A DNA stretch of 64,000 bases from JAFGBM01 sp964610155 (GCA_964610155.1 CAZSUY010000002.1:81978-145977); one strand, 5' to 3'. Counted from the first letter of the stretch, positions 33,903 to 43,996 are shown. Numbers and translations: made by a program. The notes: a model not told the origin generated them from the letters alone.

Positions 33903-36445
33903 CAAGACTTACCCCCCTTCACGGTCACCAGGTCACCGCACGCAACCCCGAGGGTATTCGCGACCGTTGAGCCAGGTGAGTTGTATGGAACCCATACCAC
34001 GCCGTCGACCATACCCGGCGTGACAACGAGGGGGAGGGAGATTGTTCCCCGGCTCGACCCGGAGACCTTGGCGATCCCACCCTTGAGCCCCAAGGCCTCG
34101 ACCGTGGCCGGACTCATGCGGGCCACCGGAACCCTGCCGGTCCCCGCGAGGAAAGGTTCACCCTCCTGCAGCGATCCCTGATCGATGAGGTTGTGCCAGG
34201 TCGAGAGCACCGTTGCCTTCGCCTGCTTGGCGAGGTCTCCCTGGGACGGGCGGGCCACGGTTGGAGCCGCCGGCCTGAGGGCTTCCTTGGATTCGATCTC
34301 ATCAAGCTCCGCGGCGACGGCCTCGATCGTCGGGGTCCCGAGGGTCACGCCCATCTCACGTGCGAGCATGTCGAGCACCCGGTAGTCGGAGGGAAGGGCC
34401 GACTCGAGTGCGGCATCGAACGACCGGAGACGTCCCTCCCAGTTGACGAAGGTCCCGGCCTTCTCCGAGGGTGGGGCGACGGGAAACACCACCTGGGCAT
34501 GAGCGGTGACATCGCTCCACCTCACCTCCAGGCTGACTAGGAACGGAACCTTGGTTATCCCACTCGCGAGTTTCTTCGGCAGGTCCTTGAGGGTCACGCC
34601 TCCCACGACAAGGCCCGAAAGCCCACCGGAACTCGCGACCCCGAGGATGTCGTACGCCGAGCGCCCCGGACGGATGGGGAGGCTTTCGATACCCCAGGAC
34701 TCAGCGACAGCCTCGCGTGCCGCGGCCGACTGGGCCGATAGCCCGCCGGGAAGCAGGCCCGGAAGAGCCCCGGCCTCGACGGCTCCGCGCTCCCCTGCCC
34801 GCCTGGGAATCCATGCGAGGCGAGCGCTCGTTCGTTCTGCGAGCGCCATGGCGGCGGTCAGGCCACCCCTCATTCCGGCCAGGCGCTCCCCGACGACGAT
34901 GACCGATCCCTCGTGGGACAGCGATTCGAAGGCGTCTCCCTTGGCGCCGCTAGCCTCGCGGATCGCGTCGAGAACGACGCCCTCCGTGCCGGGAACGGTC
35001 GGAAGCAAGGTGGCGTCGAGCTTGGCGCTCCCACGGGAGAGGAACGGAGCGACGGTGAACACCCTCTGACGCCCGCGGGCCTTCCGAAGCCGGAGGAAGA
35101 CGATCCCGCCCTCATCCTCTGGCTCGAAGCCGACAAGCATGACCGCGGGGGCGGCCTCGAGGTCGGCGAAGGTCACACCGAGCCCGGTGCCCGCGACCCG
35201 TGCCCCAAGGAAGGCCTGTTCCTCCTCGCTTGAGCAGCGGGTCCTCATATCGATGTCGTTGGTCTGGAGGACCACCCGGGCGAACTTCTGATACGCATAG
35301 GCATCCTCCAGGGTCACCCTGCCCCCCGGGATGACCCCGACACCCTTGGCGCCGGGGCCAAATGCGGCCTCGTTCAGGCACTGGGCCGCACGGGCGAGGG
35401 CCTCGGGCCACGTGACCTCCCAGAACTCACCTTTCTCATCCCTGATCAACGGTCGAGTGATCCGATCGTCGAGCGTCGACCATGCGAAAGCGAAACGGTC
35501 CTTGTCGGTGATCCACTCCTCGTTGACCTCCGGGTCATTGCCCGCTAGCCGACGCAGGATCTTTCCCCGGCGGTGATCGATGCGGATGGCGCTTCCCGAG
35601 GAGTCGTGTTCGGCGATCGAGGGAGAAGAAACCAGATCGAAGGGGCGGGAACGGAAGCGGTAGGCGGCCGAGGTCAGCGCTCCGACCGGACAGATCTGGA
35701 TGGTGTTCCCGGAGTAGTACGACGAGAAGGGGCGACCCGATTCGTCCTCGGTCGCCATCCCGGCCGGAGCGTATCCCTCGAAGTCGAGGACATCGGTGTC
35801 GAACGTCCCCACCTGAGACTCGGCACCCCGCTCCTGTAGGTCGATGAAGGGGTCTCCCGAGATCTGTTCGCTGAAGCGGGTGCATCGCTGGCACAGGATG
35901 CACCGCTCGCGATCGAGGAGGATCTCCGTCGATAGGGCGAGCGGCTTCTCGAAGGTCCGCTTGACGTCCACGAACCGGCTGTCGGAATCGCCGCGACTCA
36001 TCGCCTGATTCTGGAGCGGGCACTCGCCCCCCTTGTCGCACACGGGGCAATCCAGGGGGTGGTTGATCAGTAGGAGCTCCATGATGCCCCGTTGGGCGCG
36101 ATCCGCAACCTCGGAGGTCTCCTGGGTGTTGACGACCATGCCGTTCGTGAGAGCCATCGAGCACGACGTCTGGGGCTTGGGGTTAGGACGAAGCTTGCCG
36201 TCGGGGCCGGGCTCGGCGATCTCCACCAGGCACTGGCGGCAAGCCCCCGCCGGTTCGAGGAGCGGATGATCGCAGAAACGGGGAATCTCGATGCCGATCG
36301 ATTCGGCCGCCCGGATGATGAGGGTACCCTTGGGGACCGTTACCTCAATCCCGTCGATGATCGCCGTCACGCTACCTGGTGTCACACTCGCTGGCCCCGT
36401 GCTTCCCAACGGCGTGGGTGTGGATCGCTTCCCCTTGGCGGTCAT
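33902..36445 (-). CDS. nuoG: NADH-quinone oxidoreductase subunit G
   Basis: Iron-sulfur subunit of the NADH dehydrogenase module, 847 residues. The N-terminal 2Fe-2S domain has C58, C69, C72 and C95. The next motif HPLDCPVCDKGGECPLQN gives H129, C133, C136 and C142; CILCQRCTRF (C182, C185, C188) is the third. The C-terminal half is the degenerate molybdopterin-oxidoreductase domain. It starts at ATG 36445 overlapping the nuoF stop; the upstream in-frame extension lies inside nuoF and is rejected. Confidence 0.94.
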   Translation of the reverse strand: MTAKGKRSTPTPLGSTGPASVTPGSVTAIIDGIEVTVPKGTLIIRAAESIGIEIPRFCDHPLLEPAGACRQCLVEIAEPGPDGKLRPNPKPQTSCSMALTNGMVVNTQETSEVADRAQRGIMELLLINHPLDCPVCDKGGECPLQNQAMSRGDSDSRFVDVKRTFEKPLALSTEILLDRERCILCQRCTRFSEQISGDPFIDLQERGAESQVGTFDTDVLDFEGYAPAGMATEDESGRPFSSYYSGNTIQICPVGALTSAAYRFRSRPFDLVSSPSIAEHDSSGSAIRIDHRRGKILRRLAGNDPEVNEEWITDKDRFAFAWSTLDDRITRPLIRDEKGEFWEVTWPEALARAAQCLNEAAFGPGAKGVGVIPGGRVTLEDAYAYQKFARVVLQTNDIDMRTRCSSEEEQAFLGARVAGTGLGVTFADLEAAPAVMLVGFEPEDEGGIVFLRLRKARGRQRVFTVAPFLSRGSAKLDATLLPTVPGTEGVVLDAIREASGAKGDAFESLSHEGSVIVVGERLAGMRGGLTAAMALAERTSARLAWIPRRAGERGAVEAGALPGLLPGGLSAQSAAAREAVAESWGIESLPIRPGRSAYDILGVASSGGLSGLVVGGVTLKDLPKKLASGITKVPFLVSLEVRWSDVTAHAQVVFPVAPPSEKAGTFVNWEGRLRSFDAALESALPSDYRVLDMLAREMGVTLGTPTIEAVAAELDEIESKEALRPAAPTVARPSQGDLAKQAKATVLSTWHNLIDQGSLQEGEPFLAGTGRVPVARMSPATVEALGLKGGIAKVSGSSRGTISLPLVVTPGMVDGVVWVPYNSPGSTVANTLGVACGDLVTVKGGKS

Positions 36446-37764
36446 GCGTGCGGCTCCTTCGTGGAGGCTGCCGCAACCGAGGCGAACACGGTCTTGCGGG
36501 GGTCGAACGGGCATCCGTAGCCGTCGATGTGAGCCTGGTATTCCTCCCGGAACTGTTCGACCGAGGATACGATCGGCATCGTCGCCCCATCCCCAAGGGC
36601 ACACAGGCTGCGGTCACGAATCGATGCACAGATCTCGACCAGTCGATCGATGTCCGCCTGAGTGCCCTTCCCCCGTTCGATCCGCTTGAGAATCTGCGAA
36701 AGCCAGAAGGTCCCCTCGCGGCATGGCGTGCATTTTCCGCAGGATTCGTGCCGGTAGAAGTCGGCCCATCGAGACACGGCGCGCACCACGCAGGTGGTGT
36801 CATCAAAGAGCTGAAGGCCGCGGGTCCCCAGGGACGAACCCGCTGCCTTGATCGACTCGTGGTCGAGCGGGAGGTCAATGTGCTTGACGGTGAGGATCTC
36901 GGTCGAGGACCCCCCGGGGGTCCAGAACTTCAGCCGGTTTCCCTCTCGGATTCCTCCGGCCATCTGGATGAGTTCCCGCAGGGTGATGCCAAAGGGAGCC
37001 TCGTACTGACCCGGACGCTGGACATGCCCCGAAAGCGAGAAGAGGGCATGCCCCTTGGACTTCTCCGTCCCCATGGCCGAGAACCACCCAGCACCCCTAC
37101 CCACTATTCCCGGCACGGAGGCGATCGTCTCGACGTTGTTGATGACCGTCGGACGCCCGTACAGGCCCGAGACCACTGGGTACGGGGGCCGCAAGCGGGG
37201 CTGGCCCCGGCGACCCTCGAGCGACTCTAGTAGGGCGGTCTCCTCGCCACAGACGTAGGCACCCGCCCCGGCATGGACCGTCACCTCGCAGTCGAATCCA
37301 CTGCTCAGGACGTTCCTGCCCAGGTATCCCTTCGCGTGGGCCTCCTCGACGGCCTGAAGCAGCCGCCGGTGCACGTGGACCACCTCCCCCCGGAGATAGA
37401 TGAAGACTTGGTGGACACCGGTGGCGTACGCCGTGATCGCGGCCCCCTCGACCAGCAGATGGGGAGAGGCCATCAGCAGGGGAATGTCCTTGCAGGTACC
37501 GGGCTCCGACTCGTCGGCGTTGACGACGAGGTACCGGGGACCACCATCGTCCGGCGGCAGAAAGCCCCACTTGGCGGCGGTGAGGAATCCCGCACCGCCC
37601 CGTCCTCGTAGCCCCGCATCCCTGACGGCCGTCACCACGTCGGCGGCGGTGCTCTTGAGCGCCTTCCCGAGCGCGCCGTAGCCCCCGGCCGCCTCGTACG
37701 CCTTGAGGGTCCAGGACCTTTCGTCGGCCCACTGCTTGCTGAGGACGGGGATCAGGGCGGTCAT
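36442..37764 (-). CDS. nuoF: NADH-quinone oxidoreductase subunit F (FMN, NADH binding)
   Basis: NADH-oxidising subunit of complex I, 440 residues. It has the FMN/NADH glycine-rich motif GRGGAGF (54-60), the NADH site NADESEPGTCKD, GAGAYVCGEETALLESLEG, and the C-terminal 4Fe-4S motif ESCGKCTPCREGT plus a later cysteine in SLCALGDG. The ATG at 37764 overlaps the nuoE stop by 4 bp. Confidence 0.96.
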   Translation of the reverse strand: MTALIPVLSKQWADERSWTLKAYEAAGGYGALGKALKSTAADVVTAVRDAGLRGRGGAGFLTAAKWGFLPPDDGGPRYLVVNADESEPGTCKDIPLLMASPHLLVEGAAITAYATGVHQVFIYLRGEVVHVHRRLLQAVEEAHAKGYLGRNVLSSGFDCEVTVHAGAGAYVCGEETALLESLEGRRGQPRLRPPYPVVSGLYGRPTVINNVETIASVPGIVGRGAGWFSAMGTEKSKGHALFSLSGHVQRPGQYEAPFGITLRELIQMAGGIREGNRLKFWTPGGSSTEILTVKHIDLPLDHESIKAAGSSLGTRGLQLFDDTTCVVRAVSRWADFYRHESCGKCTPCREGTFWLSQILKRIERGKGTQADIDRLVEICASIRDRSLCALGDGATMPIVSSVEQFREEYQAHIDGYGCPFDPRKTVFASVAAASTKEPHA

Positions 37765-38411
37765 GATGCCTCCCCCTTGTTCCCCGTTGCGATATCGAGC
37801 CCGGCCAGCGATGCCGGGCCCGCCGACGGGCCTTCGTTCGCGCGACCATCGCCGAAGCCAGCGAGGATCCTCGAGACCTCCTTGAAGGTGCAGACCTTGT
37901 CGGCACCCCTGGTGGGCTTCACGTCCTTGCCAGCACGGAGATCATCGACGATGGCCTTGACACTCTCGGGCGTCTGGTTATCGAAGTACTCCCAGTTGAT
38001 CATGACGACCGGGGCGTAGTCGCAGGCCGCGTTGCACTCGATGCGCTCCAGCGAGACCTTTCCATCGCGGGTCGTCCCCGTCTTGTCCCGCGCGACGTAA
38101 TCGGAGAGGGCCTCCCATATCTCGTCACCGCCCATGAGGGCGCACAGAGGGTTCGTGCACACTCCGATGTGGTACTCGCCTGCCGGGCGCCGCCTGAACT
38201 GGGTGTAGAAGGTTGCCACCGCGCTCACCTCTGCGGGACCGACATTGAGCGTCTCCGCGCAGAACGCTATCCCGTCCGGCGAAACGTATCCGTCCTCCGA
38301 CTGAACCAGGTGGAGGAGGGGAAGGATGGCCGACCGCTTCTTGGGGTAGCGGGCGAGGATTGCCCCGGCATCCTTGGTGAGGCGCGACCTCGTCTCGTCC
38401 GAGTACGTCAC
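37761..38411 (-). CDS. nuoE: NADH-quinone oxidoreductase subunit E (2Fe-2S)
   Basis: Thioredoxin-fold 2Fe-2S subunit of complex I, 216 residues. Ligands appear in HIGVCTNPLCALMGG and IECNAACDYAPVVMIN. After the family domain (about residues 1-165) a tail of about 50 residues is present, ending in a glycine- and alanine-rich stretch. Start is GTG at 38411 overlapping the nuoD stop (GTGA); the upstream open frame is a shadow of nuoD. Confidence 0.94.
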   Translation of the reverse strand: MTYSDETRSRLTKDAGAILARYPKKRSAILPLLHLVQSEDGYVSPDGIAFCAETLNVGPAEVSAVATFYTQFRRRPAGEYHIGVCTNPLCALMGGDEIWEALSDYVARDKTGTTRDGKVSLERIECNAACDYAPVVMINWEYFDNQTPESVKAIVDDLRAGKDVKPTRGADKVCTFKEVSRILAGFGDGRANEGPSAGPASLAGLDIATGNKGEAS

Positions 38412-39730
38412 CGATCCACACCCCCCAGCACGGGGTCGAGCGAGGCAAGCGCGACGACGACGTCGGCCAGCTGGCCGCCCTCGCACAGCATCGAAAGCGC
38501 CTGCAGATTATTGAAGGACGGATCGCGAAAGTGGGCCCTGTATGGCTTCGTCCCTCCGTCGGAAACGACGTGGACGCCGAGCTCGCCCCGTGGGGCCTCG
38601 ACGGTCTGCCACACCTGGCCAGCCGGTACCCGGAATCCCTCCGTCACCAACTTGAAGTGATGGATGAGTGCCTCCATCGACGTTCCCATGATCTGGCGGA
38701 TGTGCTCGAGTGAGTTACCCTGCCCGTCCGAGCCGATGGAGAGCTGGGCGGGCCAGGCGATCTTCTTGTCGGCGATCATTACCGGCCCAGGCTCCGACTC
38801 GAGCCGGTCCGCGCATTGCGCGATGATCTTGAGGGACTCGTAGACCTCCTCGATGCGGAGGACCGTCCGGGAGTATGCATCGGCGTCGTTGCTGACAGGA
38901 ACCTGGAAATCGTAGGTCTCGTACCCGCAGTAGGGGGTCGCCTTGCGAACGTCGTAGGGCAACCCGGCAGAGCGCAGCAGGGGCCCGGTGACCCCCAGGG
39001 CCATGCATCCGGCGAGGTCGAGGTTGGCGATGCCCTTGGTGCGCGAAAGGAAGAAAGGGTTCTTCAACATGAGGTCGGCAAGTTCACCGATCTTCGCCTT
39101 CATCTTTCCGTCGAGCGCCCTAATCTCACCGATCACGCCTTCGGGGGCATCCGTCGCCACCCCTCCCGGTCGGATGTAGGCGTTATTCATCCTCAGACCC
39201 GAGATGGCCTCGATGATGCGGAGGACATCCTCGCGGGCGAGGAACGACGTCGTCATGATGGTGGTTGCGCCGAGTTCGTTGCCGCCGGCACCGAGGGATA
39301 CCAGGTGCGAGGAGATTCTATTGAGTTCCATCATGAGGACCCTCATGACGCTGGCCCGTGCGGGAATATCGTCCGTCACCCCGAGGAGCTTCTCCACCCC
39401 GAGGCAGAAGACTGCCTCCTGGAACATCGAGGACAGGTAGTCCATCCGGGTGCAGAAGCTCGGGCCCTGCGACCAGGTCCGCCACTCCATGTTCTTCTCG
39501 ATACCGGTATGGAGATACCCGACGCCAGCCCGCGCCTCGGTGATGACCTCACCCTCGATCTCGAGCATGAGCCGGAGCACGCCATGGGTCGAGGGATGCT
39601 GGGGTCCCATGTTGACGACGATCCTCTGGGCACCGAGCCGCGCGGCCTCTTCCACCACATCGGACCAGTCGGAACCATGCGCCGTGAACTCGGGGACCTC
39701 CGAGGCTGACCTAGTCGTGCTACCTGTCAT
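38408..39730 (-). CDS. nuoD: NADH-quinone oxidoreductase subunit D
   Basis: 49-kDa quinone-site subunit, 440 residues. NMGPQHPSTHGVLRLMLEIEGE and HTGIEKNMEWRTWSQ contain the quinone-binding His region; the former Ni-Fe site is degenerate as expected. The C-terminus ends VVVALASLDPVLGGVDR, the usual complex I form. Start is ATG at 39730, overlapping the nuoC stop by 4 bp. Confidence 0.96.
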   Translation of the reverse strand: MTGSTTRSASEVPEFTAHGSDWSDVVEEAARLGAQRIVVNMGPQHPSTHGVLRLMLEIEGEVITEARAGVGYLHTGIEKNMEWRTWSQGPSFCTRMDYLSSMFQEAVFCLGVEKLLGVTDDIPARASVMRVLMMELNRISSHLVSLGAGGNELGATTIMTTSFLAREDVLRIIEAISGLRMNNAYIRPGGVATDAPEGVIGEIRALDGKMKAKIGELADLMLKNPFFLSRTKGIANLDLAGCMALGVTGPLLRSAGLPYDVRKATPYCGYETYDFQVPVSNDADAYSRTVLRIEEVYESLKIIAQCADRLESEPGPVMIADKKIAWPAQLSIGSDGQGNSLEHIRQIMGTSMEALIHHFKLVTEGFRVPAGQVWQTVEAPRGELGVHVVSDGGTKPYRAHFRDPSFNNLQALSMLCEGGQLADVVVALASLDPVLGGVDR

Positions 39731-40416
39731 CGATTCTGCCTCCGCTCGTCCGGCGGCGGGACGGTGGCCCCCTTGTACTCGACAGGGATTCCCCCCAGGG
39801 GGTAATCCTTCCGTTGGGGGTGGCCGATCCAGTCATCGGGCATCGCGATACGAGCCAGCGCGGGGTGTCCGTCGAAGACGATTCCAAAGAAGTCAAACGT
39901 CTCGCGCTCGTGCCAGTTGTTGGCGGGGTAGACCGAGGTCGTCGAGGGAATGTGGGGGTCCGCGTCGGGCACCGCCACCTCCAACCGAAGGCGTCTGCCG
40001 TGGGTGATGGAGGTCAGGTGGTAGACCGCGTGAAGCTCGCGGCCCTCATCGGCCGGATAGTGGACGCCGCTGACCCCGAGCGAGAGTTCGAACCGGAGGT
40101 CCTGGTCGTCTCGAAGATGCCTGCAGGTCTCGACGATGTGGTCCCGGGCGATGACGAGGGTCAGCTCACCCTGGTCGACGACGACGGCCTCGATCGCCTT
40201 GGAGGCATCCTCCCCGAGCAGTTCTACGAGGACGTCGACGACGCCATCGAACCATTCGCCGTAGGGGCGCGACGACGGACCAGGCATCGTCACCCGTCGA
40301 GCCAGTCCCCCGAAGCCCGAGGTGCTTCCCGAACCCATCCCTCGTCGAACGGGAAGCAGGGTGAGGGGTTGGCGCCCGCCAGGCTCGACGGCGGATAGAC
40401 CCTTCTCTTCGCTCAC
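39727..40416 (-). CDS. nuoC: NADH-quinone oxidoreductase subunit C
   Basis: 30-kDa connecting subunit, 229 residues. The core holds FELSLGVSGVHYPADEGRELHAVYHLTS, the signature WHERETFDFFGIVFDGHP and PLGGIPVEYKG near the end. About 70 glycine/arginine-rich residues precede the core. Start is GTG at 40416, overlapping the nuoB stop (GTGA). Confidence 0.94.
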   Translation of the reverse strand: MSEEKGLSAVEPGGRQPLTLLPVRRGMGSGSTSGFGGLARRVTMPGPSSRPYGEWFDGVVDVLVELLGEDASKAIEAVVVDQGELTLVIARDHIVETCRHLRDDQDLRFELSLGVSGVHYPADEGRELHAVYHLTSITHGRRLRLEVAVPDADPHIPSTTSVYPANNWHERETFDFFGIVFDGHPALARIAMPDDWIGHPQRKDYPLGGIPVEYKGATVPPPDERRQNR

Positions 40417-40964
40417 CTGAGCAACCCCCTCATGTCGGAGGTGGGCATGGCGGCAAGGGCCGCTTCTTCGGCGGCGCGTGCTACCTCCCGACGATGCGCA
40501 CCGAGGGGGGACCGTCGAGCGTGTTCCTTGATCGCCATGAGGGCGTTGAGGAGCATCTCGGGTCGGGGTGGACATCCGGGTAGGTAGATGTCAACCGGGA
40601 CCACATGGTCGACCCCTTGGACTATCGCGTAGTTGTTGAACATCCCGCCGGACGACGCGCATACCCCCATGGCCAGCACCCACTTGGATTCGGACATCTG
40701 GTCGTAGACCTGGCGCAGGATGGGTGCCATTTTCTGACTCACCCTGCCAGCGACGATCATGAGGTCGGCCTGGCGGGGTGATCCCCGGAAAACCTCCGAG
40801 CCGATGCGAGCGATGTCGAAGCGAGGCCCCCCGGTCGCCATCATCTCGATAGAGCAGCAGGCGAGCCCGAAGGTCACGGGCCAGACGGACACACCCCTCG
40901 CCCATCCGACCACCCCCTCGACCGTTCCAAGCATGAACGGCGGGACGCTCTCCTCAATGCCCAT
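40413..40964 (-). CDS. nuoB: NADH-quinone oxidoreductase subunit B (cluster N2)
   Basis: PSST-type subunit that carries cluster N2, the final electron donor to quinone; 183 residues. The ligands are the adjacent cysteines C36-C37, then C102 in GVCASSGGM and C131 in LPGCPPRPE. It begins 3 bp after the nuoA stop and overlaps nuoC by 4 bp. Confidence 0.96.
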   Translation of the reverse strand: MGIEESVPPFMLGTVEGVVGWARGVSVWPVTFGLACCSIEMMATGGPRFDIARIGSEVFRGSPRQADLMIVAGRVSQKMAPILRQVYDQMSESKWVLAMGVCASSGGMFNNYAIVQGVDHVVPVDIYLPGCPPRPEMLLNALMAIKEHARRSPLGAHRREVARAAEEAALAAMPTSDMRGLLR

Positions 40965-40967
40965 GGG

Positions 40968-41327
40968 TCACGACCAATCGAACCCGCCGCGTCGCCACTC
41001 GTACACGAAGGGCACGGTGATCAACGCGAGGAAGGTCAGGATCATGATCAGGCCGAACAACGCGAGGCGCTCATAGGCGATCGCCCACGGATAGAGGAAG
41101 ACGATCTCGATGTCAAACACGATGAAGGTCATGGCGATCAGGTAGTACCGGATCGGGATGCGCCCACCCCCGGCGGCTCCCGGGGTGGCCTGAAGCCCGC
41201 ATTCATAGGGATCGAGTTTGGCGTCGTTGTTGCGCCTGGGGCCGATGAAGTAGCTGACGATGACTCCCGCCACCGCCAGCGCGCCCGCGACCCCTATCAT
41301 CACGAGAATGGGCACGTAGGGATTCAC
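40968..41327 (-). CDS. nuoA: NADH-quinone oxidoreductase subunit A
   Basis: Small complex I membrane subunit, 119 residues with three helices (about 7-30, 65-88, 92-112). The conserved loop contains DPYECGL with the quinone-site cysteine, and RYYLIAMTFIVFDIEIVFLYPW follows. Start is GTG at 41327. It is the first nuo gene, 36 bp after the MenJ-like gene, with no visible terminator between. Confidence 0.95.
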   Translation of the reverse strand: MNPYVPILVMIGVAGALAVAGVIVSYFIGPRRNNDAKLDPYECGLQATPGAAGGGRIPIRYYLIAMTFIVFDIEIVFLYPWAIAYERLALFGLIMILTFLALITVPFVYEWRRGGFDWS

Positions 41328-41363
41328 TGAGCGCCTCTTCTCCCTTTCCTCATCAGAGCACCG

Positions 41364-42644
41364 TCAGGCTGACGGCGCAATCCGAGCAAGAGTTGCGATC
41401 GTTCGGTCCGCCCAGTCGCCTCCGCGCGGCTCCCAGACATCAGACAGCAGTTTATGGGTAATCCTCATGAGGGTTGGACGGGGCAGCCCATAACGGGTGC
41501 ATACCTTCATGACGGAGGGATGGTCGATGATCCTGGCGAACACCCGCCCCAACGTGAAATACCCGCCCAGGTCGTCCTTGAGCTGCCGGGAGTAACCCGC
41601 AAGCGCCCGTTCCCTCGTGCGATCGTCCTTCGTCTCCCTCGCCTCGACCGCGGCTTCGGTCAGCCGTCGGGCGGCCTGCATCGCATAGGCGACTCCCTCG
41701 CCATTGAAGGGGTTGACCATTCCTCCGCTGTCCCCTACAAGAGCAAGCCCGTCCCGATAGAGGGGTTGGCGACTGAAGGACATCGGGATCGCCGCACCCA
41801 TGACGGGCCCCTTCTTCTCTCCCATGTCGAACTCCCAATCCCCCGTCGAGCGCTTCACCCACTCGTCGAGGAGCGATCGGGGCTCAATGCGGGGGGGGCT
41901 CCCCTTGCCGCTCAGGGTACCCAACCCGACGTTTGCCTTGCCGTCCGCGAGGGGAAATATCCATCCATACCCCGGCAGGAGTTCAGACTTGCCTGGTTCA
42001 CCCGACCATATCTGGAGGTGGCCTTCCATCCACTCGTCACGCCGGGGCGTCGAGTAGTAGGTTCTGACCGCCACGCCTATAGGGCGCCCCTTCTTCCGTT
42101 CCCGGCCCACACCGAGGGCCAGGCGGGAACTGGCGCCGTCGGCCGCAACCACGAGTGGTGCCCGATAGGTTCTTTCCGGTCCGGATCGGCCTCCGACGCC
42201 GTCGGCCTCCCTCGCGGTCACGCCGATGATCCTCCCCGAGGCCTCATCCCTCACGGCTCCGGTGACGGTGACGCCCTCGCGAACGTCCGCCCCAGTCGCG
42301 GCGGCGCGACGGGCAAGCAGGTGGTCGAACCGTGCCCGGGGATAGGTGAGCCCATACGAGGGGAAGGTCTCGGTCTCCGGCCATGGGAACTCGATCCGGT
42401 GCCCGCCCCCGATCATCCGAATCCCCTTGTTCCTCGCCCACCCCTCGTCGGATGGTGTCGAGATACCCATGAGGCCGAGCTCCCTGACGGCCCGGGGAGT
42501 CAGACCATCGCCGCAAACCTTGTCCCTGGGAAACCAAGCCTTCTCCAAAACGATCACATCGAAGCCCTCTTTCGCGAGGTAGTGACCCGTCGCGCTCCCC
42601 CCGGGACCCGCGCCGACCACGATCGCGTCGGCCTCGGTCTTCAT
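41364..42644 (-). CDS. Geranylgeranyl-reductase-family flavoprotein, MenJ-like
   Basis: FAD-dependent reductase of 426 residues. The N-terminal Rossmann motif is VVGAGPGGSATGHYLAKEGFDVIVLEK, followed by KVCGDGLTPRAV, the family motif LLPGYGWIFPLADGKANVGLG, and LVGDSGGMVNPFNGEGVAYAM. In mycobacteria MenJ (Rv0561c) saturates one isoprene unit of menaquinone, and the position at the head of the nuo operon with a polyprenyl synthase at its end supports that role here; chlorophyll- or archaeal-lipid-type substrates are unlikely. TAGGCT at 42651-42656 lies 6 nt before the ATG, so the whole operon probably starts with a leaderless message. Confidence 0.88.
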   Translation of the reverse strand: MKTEADAIVVGAGPGGSATGHYLAKEGFDVIVLEKAWFPRDKVCGDGLTPRAVRELGLMGISTPSDEGWARNKGIRMIGGGHRIEFPWPETETFPSYGLTYPRARFDHLLARRAAATGADVREGVTVTGAVRDEASGRIIGVTAREADGVGGRSGPERTYRAPLVVAADGASSRLALGVGRERKKGRPIGVAVRTYYSTPRRDEWMEGHLQIWSGEPGKSELLPGYGWIFPLADGKANVGLGTLSGKGSPPRIEPRSLLDEWVKRSTGDWEFDMGEKKGPVMGAAIPMSFSRQPLYRDGLALVGDSGGMVNPFNGEGVAYAMQAARRLTEAAVEARETKDDRTRERALAGYSRQLKDDLGGYFTLGRVFARIIDHPSVMKVCTRYGLPRPTLMRITHKLLSDVWEPRGGDWADRTIATLARIAPSA

Positions 42645-42730
42645 TCGCCCAGCCTACGTCTCTCCCCGGAACCGACCAGTGCCCTTTGGTCCCGCACAAG
42701 CGCTCGGGCCGGACGACCTATGGTGAGAGG

Positions 42731-43996
42731 GTGAGTATCCAGTCCGACGCGCATTCTGACCCCTTCGTGGTGCGGTCGATCGAGATCCCCGATCCGGACG
42801 ATCTGATCCTTGCCCTTCCGATCCCAGGCCTTTCCTGGATTCGTCGCGGGGAGGGGATGGTCGCCTGGGGGGAAATCGCGCGGCTTGAGGTCGAGGGGTC
42901 GTCGCGATTCGCCGACGCAAGTGCATGGTGGAGGCATCTCGGCTCATCCGCCATCGTTCGCGACGAGGTGGAGGTGCGGGGAAGCGGCCTGGTCGCCTTT
43001 GGGACGTTCTCATTCTCCGACTACTCCGCTGCTGGCGGCGTCATCATCGTTCCGCGCTACGTGCTCGGTCGAAGGGAAGGCAAGGCCTGGTTCACGGTCG
43101 CTTCGAGATCGGCCACTGTCTCTACCCCAAGCTTTGAGGAGGCCCTCGGGGATGCGATACCCGCCCCGACCCTTGGCCATGTGACCTTCACCCCCGGTGA
43201 CCCCAAGGCGTGGCAGGATGCGGTCCACAAGGCCGTCCGGAGGATCGGTGCGGGCGATGTCGACAAGGTCGTGCTCGCCAGGGCGGTGACGGCTGCCTTC
43301 GATGAGCCCGTCGATGTGAGGTCGATTCTCTCCTCGCTGGCCAGGAACTACCCAACATGTTGGACCTTCCACGTCGACGGGATGGTGGGGGCTACCCCAG
43401 AACTCCTCGCTCGTGTCGATCGCGGCTTGGTCACCTCCCGCGTGCTTGCGGGGACCATTCGCCCGACCGGGGACGAGACGGCGGACCTTGCCCACGCGGC
43501 CGCGCTTGCCCGCTCGTCCAAGGACCGCGAGGAGCACGAGTACGCCGTCGAATCCATAACCCGCGTCCTCGTCGAACACTGCAGTTCGATCAACGTGCCC
43601 GAGGCGCCCTCGGTCATGTACCTGCCGAACGTCATGCACCTTGCGACCGACGTCACCGGCGTGCTTCGGGACACGACCACGAGCCTCGACCTGGTTGCCG
43701 CCCTCCATCCATCGGCCGCCGTGTGTGGCACACCGACCGACTCTGCCGCCACACTTATCACCGAACTAGAGGGATTCGATCGGGGGTGCTACGCCGGCCC
43801 CGTCGGTTGGATAGATGCAAGGGGTGACGGGGAGTGGTGCATCGCCCTCCGATCGGCCGAGATCGACAAGACCGACCCGAGGCGGCTTCGGCTCTTCGCG
43901 GGGTGCGGCATCGTCGCTGCCTCCGATCCCGACGCCGAATGGGCTGAGAGCGAGGCCAAGCTCGAACCCCTCCGGGGTGCCCTAGCGTCCGGCTGA
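42731..43996 (+). CDS. menF: Isochorismate synthase
   Basis: Chorismate-utilising enzyme that makes isochorismate, the first committed step of menaquinone synthesis. The 421 residues hold the family C-terminal domain: VDKVVLARAV, GATPELL, SRVLAGTIRPTGDE, SSKDREEHEYAVESI, LHPSAAVCGTP and GCYAGPVGWIDARGDGEWCIALRSAE. The GTG at 42731 lies 7 nt after TATGGT (42719-42724), suggesting a leaderless transcript; an earlier start is possible but less likely. It is divergent from the MenJ-nuo operon. An entC-type role in siderophore synthesis is less likely in this setting. Confidence 0.9.
   Translation: MSIQSDAHSDPFVVRSIEIPDPDDLILALPIPGLSWIRRGEGMVAWGEIARLEVEGSSRFADASAWWRHLGSSAIVRDEVEVRGSGLVAFGTFSFSDYSAAGGVIIVPRYVLGRREGKAWFTVASRSATVSTPSFEEALGDAIPAPTLGHVTFTPGDPKAWQDAVHKAVRRIGAGDVDKVVLARAVTAAFDEPVDVRSILSSLARNYPTCWTFHVDGMVGATPELLARVDRGLVTSRVLAGTIRPTGDETADLAHAAALARSSKDREEHEYAVESITRVLVEHCSSINVPEAPSVMYLPNVMHLATDVTGVLRDTTTSLDLVAALHPSAAVCGTPTDSAATLITELEGFDRGCYAGPVGWIDARGDGEWCIALRSAEIDKTDPRRLRLFAGCGIVAASDPDAEWAESEAKLEPLRGALASG

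Noticed and set aside
41454..42734. 426-codon open frame antisense to the MenJ-like gene
   Set aside because: Shadow of the flavoprotein gene; no motif and no plausible start context.
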